Of a stretch of 16,050 nt of DNA, positions 1-6,331 are shown piece after piece. The notes beneath the pieces were generated by a model, which was given only the letters and a program-made list of their open reading frames with translations, had not been told where the DNA came from and made no database searches. The translations under genes were made by a program, and so were the position numbers. Position 1 is the stretch's first letter. Each line of letters opens with the position of its first letter. The stretch is from Candidatus Zhuqueibacterota bacterium 4484_219 (GTDB lineage: Bacteria; Zhuqueibacterota; JdFR-76; 4484-219): the NCBI GenBank assembly GCA_002085035.1, contig MZGM01000015.1, positions 1 through 16,050 on the forward strand, read 5' to 3'.

Positions 1-1515
1 TCCCTCTGAGATTCCGGCAATCAATTGGGCGATCCTGCTATGGGCTTTCGTGTATGGCATACCTGCTAAGGTAAAGTCGCCCTGGGACTTGTAGTGCTCT
101 TCGAGGATTGGGGTGATGTCGTCCCAGACCCGGGACAATATCTTTGCGTTAAGCATGATGAAATTGTTGGGATTGTTGATCTCGTGGGCCACTCCCGATA
201 CCAAAATCCCCAGGGTCGCCATCTTGTCCGCCTGGAGCAACTGTCGCTCCTGGGATTTGGCCAGTTCCTCCGCTCGCTTGCGGTCGGTTATATCTATCCC
301 AGTAATAAGGATACCGGTGGGCAGATCGTCCTCATACAACAGCGCTGCCCCGGATGAAAACAGTATGGTGTGAATGGACCCATCCTTTGCATAGACATCC
401 ACCTCAATCTCCGGCGTATATTTCCCTTTAAAGTCTTTTTCTAAGAATGCAGAGACCCTTTCCCTCTGTTCCGGGACTATAAAATCCAGCGCATCCTTAC
501 CGACGACCTCATCCTTTGAATAACCTAACTTCTCTAAAAATGAGCTGTTAACATCCACAATTATGCCATTTATGTCTATTATGGAATTGAGAACAGTGCT
601 TTTTTCAAAGAGAAACCTGTATTTACTTTCCGATTTACGGAGGGCATCCTCCATATGCTTACGCTCGGTGATATCTAAAAAAGAGGCTACGCTTTTCCTA
701 GTCCCCGGGATCATAGCGACGGTTATGAAAACGTCTCGGACGTCTCCCTTTCTATTCACCAATCTGGCCTCGTAGTTCCTGGGGGCGGCATCAGGGTCCA
801 TCCTCCTCAGGTGGTGGTATTCGATCATCCTCTCCAGGTCTTCCTTCAGGAAAAATTCTGTCCAGCTCTTCTTCCCCTCTATCTCCCCCTTGGAATAGCC
901 ACAGAGCCTGGTAAACTCCGTGTTTGCCAATGATATCGTCGTGTCTTCTTCGATGATTATAGTTGCGGTTCCTGTGGTTTCGAAGATGGTGCGGTACATC
1001 TTCTCGGACTTCCGAAACTCTTGCTCTGCACGCTTGCGTTCGCTAATATCCCGTACAATAGCCTGAAGAAAAATCCTCTCTTTTAGCTTGATTCGATTAA
1101 GACTTACCTCAGTATCAAAAGGTGTTCCATCGTACCGGCAATGTTTCCATTCGAAGAACTGTGCTTCTCCGTTCAGAGCCGCACGGATCTTCTCCAGTGC
1201 TTTCTTTTTAGAATCTTGACCATCTGGTTGAAGAGGAGGAGAAAATCGGTACGGAGGTTGCCCAATTATCTGCTCTCTTGTACAACCAAACATGTTCAAA
1301 GTCTGTTGATTACAATCAATGAATTTATCCTCTGCCATAAGAAAGATAGCATCGTTGGCCGATTTGAAAAGAGTTCGGTATTTGATTTCACTTTCCCGCA
1401 GTGTCTCCTCTGCATGTTTTCGTTCGGCTTCTACTCTCTCCAGTTTTTCAATTCGTTGCCGCATTTCCATCAATTCTTTTATGAGTTGCTCTTTTGTTTT
1501 TTCTTCATCTCTCAT
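1..1515 (-). CDS. PAS-domain sensor histidine kinase, 3' end beyond window
   Basis: Reading the minus strand from ATG at 1515 gives 505 uninterrupted codons to the window edge, so the gene is partial at its C-terminus. Residues 1-45 form a charged coiled coil. Three PAS sensor domains follow (about 43-160, 167-285, 295-412), each closing with the usual D-I-[ST]-[ED]-R-K linker (ERKRAE 159-164, ERKHME 284-289, DRKRAE 411-416). The dimerisation/phosphoacceptor motif GVAHEINNPNNF follows, with phosphoacceptor His444. The ATP-binding domain must lie to the left of the window. There is no signal peptide or membrane helix in the visible part, so it is probably a cytoplasmic sensor. An AGAGG Shine-Dalgarno sits 7 nt before the ATG, and a strong promoter lies about 200 nt upstream. 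Arg codon use changes near residue 165 (AGG 1 of 16 before, 10 of 21 after), hinting at domain shuffling. The family is certain; the signal and partner regulator are unknown. Confidence 0.93.
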   Translation of the reverse strand, partial: MRDEEKTKEQLIKELMEMRQRIEKLERVEAERKHAEETLRESEIKYRTLFKSANDAIFLMAEDKFIDCNQQTLNMFGCTREQIIGQPPYRFSPPLQPDGQDSKKKALEKIRAALNGEAQFFEWKHCRYDGTPFDTEVSLNRIKLKERIFLQAIVRDISERKRAEQEFRKSEKMYRTIFETTGTATIIIEEDTTISLANTEFTRLCGYSKGEIEGKKSWTEFFLKEDLERMIEYHHLRRMDPDAAPRNYEARLVNRKGDVRDVFITVAMIPGTRKSVASFLDITERKHMEDALRKSESKYRFLFEKSTVLNSIIDINGIIVDVNSSFLEKLGYSKDEVVGKDALDFIVPEQRERVSAFLEKDFKGKYTPEIEVDVYAKDGSIHTILFSSGAALLYEDDLPTGILITGIDITDRKRAEELAKSQERQLLQADKMATLGILVSGVAHEINNPNNFIMLNAKILSRVWDDITPILEEHYKSQGDFTLAGMPYTKAHSRIAQLIAGISEG

Positions 1516-1713
1516 TATGTGCCTCTTAAAAAATTTAGATTCTCCATGTTTAAAAGAACATAACTCCCCAAATTAATTAGTGAAAAGCGACCACAGGTTT
1601 CATAGCCAGAAATCCGGGTCATTTGGAAAAGCTGCGGCTTTTTGTTTTTGTTAAAACTTTCAAATCTCGGTACGATAAATTAAGGAATAAAACATATAAT
1701 AAGGTTTAGAAAA
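1516..1713 (-). other. Untranslated leader of the PAS kinase gene
   Basis: About 190 nt lie between the predicted transcription start (near 1706) and the kinase ATG. The stretch is AT-rich with no ORF worth calling. It contains a small inverted repeat (AAAAGC, loop TGCG, GCTTTT, near 1627-1643). On the plus strand this is followed by a T-rich run and could be a weak terminator; in the leader it could be a short stem. No known riboswitch was recognised. Confidence 0.35.
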
Positions 1714-1742
1714 ATTATACAAAATATACTGGGGAAAGTCAA
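1714..1742 (-). promoter_or_regulatory. Near-consensus sigma-70 promoter for the PAS kinase
   Basis: On the minus strand, TTGACT (1742-1737) and TATAAT (1719-1714) are separated by exactly 17 nt. It is the best-matching promoter in the window, and the kinase is the only gene downstream on this strand. The other promoters at 4561-4588 (minus) and 15290-15318 (plus) share the -35 sequence TTGACTTT, supporting a common housekeeping sigma factor. Confidence 0.75.
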
Positions 1743-1865
1743 GAAGTTCTTAGATAGGATCAATTAAAATAGGGACTTTTCGCAGAGAACGTGTCAAAAC
1801 ATCGCGAGCAGTATAATACTGAAATTGCTAACTGAGGTTGTTTGAAAACTGCACAGGGAATAACT

Positions 1866-2286
1866 TTTCTCCACTCGGCATTAACGGCCGGTTTTGCACT
1901 CCTTTGTATATCCATCCTACATACAGACTTCTGCAAAATGCGAAAATTGGTAGCCGCTGGCTTCAGTCTGTGAGTCATAATTTCTATATTTATAGTGCCT
2001 TACGCAACCTATCATTCATTTAAGATGTAAATTGTCTATTTTGCAGAAGTCTATATCCATCCTAAAGTATTCGCCGAAAATGCCCATGATGCTCAAAATA
2101 ACCCCCTGGAGGAACAAATTTATCGCCATAAGTAAAGACCCAAAGTAGAGAGTAGAAAAGCTCTACTGGGAATTTCTTGAATATCGTCTCGTCCGCCCTC
2201 CCGATCCGTTTTCCGCATACGACCCGGGAACCTTGTTCCCACTTCTCGAACATCTAAGGAATCACTTCAGGTGGGGCCTGGAAACA
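1866..2286 (-). pseudogene. Decayed DPM1/GtrB-like family 2 glycosyltransferase
   Basis: The minus strand holds three collinear pieces of a polyprenyl-phosphate glycosyltransferase (dolichol-phosphate mannosyltransferase-like GT2). Piece 1 reads QAPPEVIP, a stop at 2254-2256 where the family has Glu, then MFEKWEQGSRVV...GKRIGRADETIFKKF...LFYSLL (2253-2143). This matches the family's LQDPPE-LIPEMLEKW and KKxTAxLFYRL regions. About 100 residues are then missing. The frame jumps and piece 2 encodes the C-terminal membrane segment, ending LQGVILSIMGIFGEY (about 2147-2060). A further +1 shift gives LGWIYKGVQNRPL (family GEYLGRIYEEVKxRPLY), and this piece is split by a transposable element at 1920-2051. 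The N-terminal catalytic DxD part is not recognisable. Homology is from memory of family consensus, but the order of matching motifs across three frames is hard to explain by chance. It is non-functional. Confidence 0.8.
1920..2051. mobile_element. MITE-like element, copy 1, with 13-bp target duplication
   Basis: A 132-bp insert is bounded by perfect direct repeats TATATCCATCCTA at 1907-1919 and 2052-2064. Terminal inverted repeats are AGACTTCTGCAAAAT (1925-1939) and its reverse complement (2038-2052). There is no ORF, so it is non-autonomous. It shares nearly all its sequence with the element at 14160-14299, in the same orientation, but lacks 13 nt (the right arm of the internal hairpin). 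It also carries a few extra nucleotides (CATAC) at its left end. It sits inside the decayed glycosyltransferase; deleting the insert plus one duplication restores the order GEY / LGWIYKGVQNRPL. The mobilising transposase is not in the window. Duplications this long recall IS4-type elements, but that assignment is a guess. Confidence 0.85.
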
Positions 2287-2288
2287 TT

Positions 2289-2311
2289 GTAAAACAAACT
2301 TCTGGTTTGTT
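2289..2311 (-). terminator. Possible weak terminator of the receiver/deacetylase operon
   Basis: On the minus strand, about 75 nt after the stop of the receiver gene, AACAAAC - loop CAGAA - GTTTGTT forms a 7-bp stem followed by TT. The stem has only two G/C pairs and the T-tract is short, so termination efficiency would be low. It overlaps the edge of the glycosyltransferase remnant. Confidence 0.3.
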
Positions 2312-2385
2312 AAAATCGTCTAAGCTAAGTTTCTGTTTTCTTTATAAGATCATTTCGTAAGCAAGGTACTTGCGATACATTACAT

Positions 2386-3117
2386 CTATGAGGTTACCGC
2401 CATTTTTTCTTCATCCAGGCGTTTGCTACACTCTAAAATAATCTCCATAGTGGCTTTAGTTATAGTCGTAGGTTCTTCTCGCTGGCCCGATTCAAAATCA
2501 AATTGACCGTATTTCCATTGCATCAGACTGTAGATTGCTTTTTCCCCACGTTGTTCGCCTAAAAGAGCAGATTTCAATTCGCCATCTTTAAGATAGATAC
2601 ATCCTCGTTGGCAACCCTGCGACAACCACAAAGTGCCAGTTTTCTTGCTCATATTAAGCAATTGTAGCAGTTCAACAATGGAAAAATCCGATAGTTCGCC
2701 GGAGAAAACTCGTCTGTTTTCCATCGTAGTAGTCCTCAAACGTTCGAATCGATAAAGAAGAGTATCAATACGAACCGTTAGTTCACGCAGGGAGACTGGC
2801 CTTATTAAATAAACATCGACACCGCTGCGGTAACTGTTCAACCGTACCTCTTGCTCATCTTGCATTGATAGTAAGATAAATGGTACAGTGGAGATTTTAG
2901 AATGTCGGCGAATCATCCAGCACAGCTCCACTCCACTCATTTCAGGAAGTTGTAGTTCGGCAATGATTAAATCCGGAGCTGTCCGATTGGCAAGCTCCAG
3001 CGCTTGAACTCCATCCCCGGACGTGATCACTTCGTAGCCAAGCTTTTTTAAAGCAGTAGCCAAGAATTCCAAAGTAGTAAGATTATTATCGGCAACTAGA
3101 ATACGTTTCTTGCTCAT
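2386..3117 (-). CDS. Degenerate receiver domain fused to DUF4388 (PATAN)
   Basis: A 243-residue protein. Residues 1-125 have the CheY-like receiver fold pattern (RILVADNN at 5-12, LIIAELQLPEMSG at 50-62, FILLS about 80-84, LIRPVS about 104-109). The phosphoacceptor position carries Glu54 instead of Asp, and the usual KP lysine is Arg. The acidic pair is reduced to DN. Normal aspartyl phosphorylation is therefore not expected, and Glu may lock an active-like state. Residues about 133-230 match DUF4388/PATAN (FSGELSDFSIVELLQLL, KTGTLWL, IYLKDGELKSA, YGQFDFESG), a putative protein-interaction domain common in two-component and GTPase-linked regulators. No DNA-binding domain is present. A GAGG motif precedes the ATG. 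It lies 39 nt downstream of the deacetylase gene and is probably cotranscribed. Fold calls are secure; the function is inferred only as adaptor-like signalling. Confidence 0.9.
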   Translation of the reverse strand: MSKKRILVADNNLTTLEFLATALKKLGYEVITSGDGVQALELANRTAPDLIIAELQLPEMSGVELCWMIRRHSKISTVPFILLSMQDEQEVRLNSYRSGVDVYLIRPVSLRELTVRIDTLLYRFERLRTTTMENRRVFSGELSDFSIVELLQLLNMSKKTGTLWLSQGCQRGCIYLKDGELKSALLGEQRGEKAIYSLMQWKYGQFDFESGQREEPTTITKATMEIILECSKRLDEEKMAVTS

Positions 3118-3156
3118 CTTGCCTCACTCAATAAATTAGATTACGTTTGAAATCTC

Positions 3157-4518
3157 TTATTGCGAAGGTTCCGACAGTTCAGAAACCTTTACTAGCTGAT
3201 ATCCCTTGTTTCGTAACCCAGAAATAATTTCTGGTAATTTCCGATGTGGATAGTCGCTATGTCTCTGCGAAGCCAAATGCATAAGAATGATCGCTCCGTT
3301 AGCACCGTGGGGTTGCTTATTGGCAAAAGCTAAAATCTTTGCTTTTATCTCTTCAGCGGAATAGTAAGTGGGATTTTCGGTATTGGCTACCCAGTCTAAA
3401 GTATCCATATTTTCATTGATATCTCGTCCCCAGGTCCAATCGATCTGGCGGTAGCCTATTTCGGCAGCCCAAGCGCAGATTTCAGCATTACACTCTCCAT
3501 AGGGCGCTCGCCACAATGGAGCCATTTTTTTACCAGTTACCTTTTCAAATAACTCAGCAGTACGCCGCAACTCCTGCTGAATTAGTTCTCGAGTTACTCC
3601 CGGTCGCGTATCATGGCGACAATTTTGAGCATAAGTGGTCAAGTGGGGATGACTGTAAGTATGGTTACCCACCTCATGGCCATCTTGTACTATTTGTCTT
3701 ACTGTCTCTGGGTAGCGTTCGATAAACTTCCCAGTGAGAAACATAGTGCACTTTACCTTCGCTGCTCGCAATATTGCTAAAATTTCATTAGTGATGTTGT
3801 TGGATGAACCACCATCAAAGGTTAAAGCGATCTTCTTTTCGGCAAGGCTTCCGCGGTGCAAAGGTCTCATCAGGTAAGAAAGCGCCGGAGCAGAGTAAGA
3901 AAATTCTATCTTTTCCAGATCAATACTTTCACCATTGGGTTTTAAGGCTCGAACAACAAAGGAATTTCTCCCTCGTCGAACGCGCACATTAGTAAAGCTA
4001 AAGTGCCCGTTATGGGGCAAAGTCACAGCTTCCACCTGCTCCCCTGCTAAAAGAGCCAAAATAATATTGTCATCAGCTTCCCCCGTGATAGTGATGACAT
4101 TCCGGTGCACCATTGCCCCTTGTACCGGCTTGGTAATCTTTACTTCCTCAGAGGCTTGAGCTGAAACAGGTACGGGTGCAACCTCGCCTGTAGATGCTTT
4201 GGCCGCTTGAGGGGTCAGCTCTTTTACTCTGCTCGCCAACCGACCGATGATAATACCCATGCCAACCACTGCCAGCGTTAAGATTATCAGGGTAATATTT
4301 TGCCAGTTGGCCTGACGTAATGGTGCGCGCCGCAGTAGATTTCTCAATCGATTTCTGAACAAAACCCATTTGTACTGTAGCCAGCACTTGTCACTGCAGA
4401 AGATGTGATGGGAACGGACTACCTGGCATTCAAAACAGACTGGTTTCTTACAAGTGTAACATCTACGGTAGGTCAGGCGCTCAGGATGGCGAACGCAAGC
4501 TTCTGGTGTTTTTTTCAT
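3157..4518 (-). CDS. Membrane-anchored polysaccharide deacetylase (NodB/CE4) with N-terminal zinc finger
   Basis: A 453-residue protein. Residues 8-45 form a B-box/zinc-ribbon-like cluster (C8, H11, C20, C23, C28, C31, H37/H38, C41, C45). A basic stretch (52-69) and one transmembrane helix (about 74-95) follow, predicting the finger in the cytoplasm and the rest outside. Residues about 126-208 look like an Ig-like/glucodextranase-B module (ITKPVQGAMV...ITITGEADDN). Residues about 228-447 are the NodB domain: motif 1 TFDGG (233-237), motif 2 HTYSH (H286, H290), motif 3 RAPYG (337-341), motif 4 DW (360-361), motif 5 LMH (H414). The second motif-1 Asp, a metal ligand in classical CE4 enzymes, is Gly236; similar TFDxG variants occur in the family. 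Likely role: deacetylation of peptidoglycan or another envelope glycan. There is no obvious Shine-Dalgarno before the ATG. The start is kept because the finger begins immediately and a promoter ends about 35 nt upstream. Confidence 0.9.
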   Translation of the reverse strand: MKKTPEACVRHPERLTYRRCYTCKKPVCFECQVVRSHHIFCSDKCWLQYKWVLFRNRLRNLLRRAPLRQANWQNITLIILTLAVVGMGIIIGRLASRVKELTPQAAKASTGEVAPVPVSAQASEEVKITKPVQGAMVHRNVITITGEADDNIILALLAGEQVEAVTLPHNGHFSFTNVRVRRGRNSFVVRALKPNGESIDLEKIEFSYSAPALSYLMRPLHRGSLAEKKIALTFDGGSSNNITNEILAILRAAKVKCTMFLTGKFIERYPETVRQIVQDGHEVGNHTYSHPHLTTYAQNCRHDTRPGVTRELIQQELRRTAELFEKVTGKKMAPLWRAPYGECNAEICAWAAEIGYRQIDWTWGRDINENMDTLDWVANTENPTYYSAEEIKAKILAFANKQPHGANGAIILMHLASQRHSDYPHRKLPEIISGLRNKGYQLVKVSELSEPSQ

Positions 4519-4560
4519 GGTGATATCATAGTTTCAGAACAAAACCAGTTTGTTAATCAA

Positions 4561-4588
4561 ATTAGCAAAAAATCCAGATGAAAGTCAA
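4561..4588 (-). promoter_or_regulatory. Promoter of the deacetylase/receiver operon
   Basis: On the minus strand, TTGACT (4588-4583), a 16-nt spacer and GCTAAT (4566-4561, 4 of 6 consensus positions). The predicted start near 4554 leaves a leader of about 35 nt. It diverges from the cca promoter about 90 nt away in the same 196-bp intergenic region. Confidence 0.5.
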
Positions 4589-4664
4589 GTGAAAAATCAC
4601 AAAATTTTAATAATTTCTTGGCCTGTTTAGAACGTAGTTCCCTACTTTTTCTGTGGACCGTTTG

Positions 4665-4683
4665 ATCAACAAAATGTGTTGAT
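4665..4683. promoter_or_regulatory. Inverted repeat overlapping the cca -35 box, possible operator
   Basis: ATCAACA (4665-4671) - AAATG - TGTTGAT (4677-4683) is a perfect 7-bp inverted repeat whose right arm covers most of the -35 hexamer at 4679-4684. The position would suit a repressor site. No transcription factor is identifiable, and a 7-bp repeat in AT-rich DNA can arise by chance. Confidence 0.3.
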
Positions 4684-4706
4684 TTTTATTAATAGATTCC
4701 TATATT
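4679..4706 (+). promoter_or_regulatory. Promoter of the tRNA nucleotidyltransferase gene
   Basis: TTGATT (4679-4684), a 16-nt spacer, TATATT (4701-4706). Transcription would begin about 4712-4714, at or just before the ATG at 4715, implying a leaderless or nearly leaderless mRNA. This fits the absence of any Shine-Dalgarno before that ATG. Confidence 0.5.
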
Positions 4707-4714
4707 ATTACAAT

Positions 4715-6196
4715 ATGAGCGATTTCATTCTAAATCAACCCTCAAAGTGTCTGGAAATTTTGAAGAAAATTGGCACAATTGCCGATGAAGAGGGTTTTGA
4801 AGTTTACGTGGTGGGCGGCTACGTGCGCGACTGCTTCCTCAAGCGCCGTCAAAAAGAAGCTGAGCAAAGAGATATTGATTTTACAGTAGTTGGAGACGGA
4901 ATAGCATTCGCCAAAATTCTGCGAAAAAGATTGCATGCCAAAAATCTGGTGACCTACGAAAAATTTGGTACTGCCATGCTGGTCGTTAATGACGAAACCT
5001 GTACCGACCAGGAAGAAAATAGCTTCAAATTGGAATTTGTCTCCGCTCGTAAGGAAAGCTATCGAGAAGATTCTCGCAAGCCCGAAGTACGTAAAACTAA
5101 TCTACTTTCCGATCTGGCGCGACGCGATTTTACCATCAACGCTATCGCTATGGGACTCAACAAGCATAATTTTGGCGTAATTGTTGACCCCTACCAGGGG
5201 GTACAGGACATCAAAAAGAAAATTATTCGCACACCGTTAGATCCAGAACTGACTTTTAAGGACGATCCCCTCCGCATCCTGCGTGCCATCCGTTTTGCTA
5301 CTGGATTACATTTTAATATTGATGAAAATACCAAAACTGCGATTCGTAACTCCTGCTCCCGTCTTAAAATTGTCTCTCATGAACGTATCACCGATGAACT
5401 GCTCAAGATTCTGTCAGCCCAACGCCCTTCAATAGGATTTTACCTGATGGATGAAACCGGAGTGCTGGAGTTCGTCTTCCCAGAGATTGCAGCACTAAAG
5501 GGAGTAGAACAGCGAGACAAATATCACCACAAAGATGTCTTCGTTCATACACTCAAAGTAGTGGACAACGTAGCAAAAGTCTCGAACAAAATCCAATTGC
5601 GATTTGCTGCCCTGGTGCACGACATCGCCAAACCGCGCACCAAAGCTTTCAAGGAAGGAGTAGGTTGGACATTCCACGGTCACGACGAAATCGGCGCCCG
5701 AATGATGGAGGGTATCGCCCGTCGCCTTCGCCTATCTAAAGAGTTCAAAACTTACGTACAAAAACTGATTCGTTTGCATCTACGTCCCATCTTTCTAAGT
5801 TCCGAAGATGTTACCGACTCTGCCATCCGTCGTTTGGCAGTACAAGCCGGCGAAGACCTTGATGATTTACTCATCCTTTGCCGCGCCGACATTACCTCTG
5901 GCAATCCTCAACGAGTAAAGGCGCATTTGGCTAATTTCGACTTTGTGGTACGCCGTCTCAAAGAAGTTGAAGAGAAAGACAAATTGCGCGCCTTTCAATC
6001 ACCAGTACGCGGTGATGAAATCATGGCAGTATGTGGACTAGAGCCCGGACCACTGGTTGGCAAATTGAAGAAAGCAATCGAAGAGGCTATCTTGGATGGG
6101 CTCATCCCCAATGAGCACGATGCCGCTTTGCAATATCTTTATCAGATTAAGGACGAAGTGATAGCCAATTTTAAAAACCAGGCCTCGAAAAGCTAA
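4715..6196 (+). CDS. cca: CCA tRNA nucleotidyltransferase / poly(A) polymerase family with HD domain
   Basis: A 493-residue protein from ATG 4715. The frame stays open back to a GTG at 4676, but that start lies inside the promoter. The class II nucleotidyltransferase head shows VGGYVRD (33-39), RDIDFTVVGD (52-61, catalytic carboxylates D53 and D55), RRDFTINA (136-143, template-recognition motif) and DPLRILRAIRFA (184-195). The tail carries an HD-type domain (H278, H302-D303, HGHDE 321-325) of the kind fused to many bacterial CCA enzymes. The expected activity is adding or repairing the CCA end of tRNAs in the cytoplasm. CC-adding, A-adding and poly(A) polymerase paralogues share these motifs, so the exact specificity is not settled by sequence reading. 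It is a single gene with its own promoter; the next gene (ileS) starts 135 nt later from another promoter. Confidence 0.9.
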   Translation: MSDFILNQPSKCLEILKKIGTIADEEGFEVYVVGGYVRDCFLKRRQKEAEQRDIDFTVVGDGIAFAKILRKRLHAKNLVTYEKFGTAMLVVNDETCTDQEENSFKLEFVSARKESYREDSRKPEVRKTNLLSDLARRDFTINAIAMGLNKHNFGVIVDPYQGVQDIKKKIIRTPLDPELTFKDDPLRILRAIRFATGLHFNIDENTKTAIRNSCSRLKIVSHERITDELLKILSAQRPSIGFYLMDETGVLEFVFPEIAALKGVEQRDKYHHKDVFVHTLKVVDNVAKVSNKIQLRFAALVHDIAKPRTKAFKEGVGWTFHGHDEIGARMMEGIARRLRLSKEFKTYVQKLIRLHLRPIFLSSEDVTDSAIRRLAVQAGEDLDDLLILCRADITSGNPQRVKAHLANFDFVVRRLKEVEEKDKLRAFQSPVRGDEIMAVCGLEPGPLVGKLKKAIEEAILDGLIPNEHDAALQYLYQIKDEVIANFKNQASKS

Positions 6197-6250
6197 TCCT
6201 TTCAGAACTCCTTTGCCCACAAAATAATTTCCCTTCTGTAAAATTTAAAA

Positions 6251-6279
6251 TTGCTTTTTGGTTAAAATTTCTTTATATT
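6251..6279 (+). promoter_or_regulatory. Promoter of the ileS-dksA-lspA-rluD operon
   Basis: TTGCTT (6251-6256), a 17-nt spacer, TATATT (6274-6279). Transcription would start near 6286, giving a leader of about 46 nt. That leader is too short for a T-box, and no T-box sequence is visible, so ileS is not controlled here by the tRNA-sensing leader used in many Firmicutes. Confidence 0.5.
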
Positions 6280-6331
6280 ATCTATTCTAAATAAATCATT
6301 AAACGAAGTGATCATCTAAAAGGAGACTTTT

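Noticed and set aside
1141..1563. 140-residue plus-strand ORF
   Set aside because: It lies antisense to the PAS kinase, whose minus-strand frame has clear domain motifs; no ribosome site or recognisable protein.
1760..1978. 72-residue minus-strand ORF
   Set aside because: It runs from inside MITE copy 1 into the glycosyltransferase relic; the coding-like pieces belong to the pseudogene in another frame.
4536..4553. AACAAA/TTTGTT repeat in the deacetylase leader, similar to the one at 2289-2311 after the operon
   Set aside because: Both are short and AT-rich; the similarity could be chance and neither is a convincing regulatory element.
6280..6331. T-box leader for ileS
   Set aside because: The predicted leader is only about 46 nt and shows no T-box or antiterminator.
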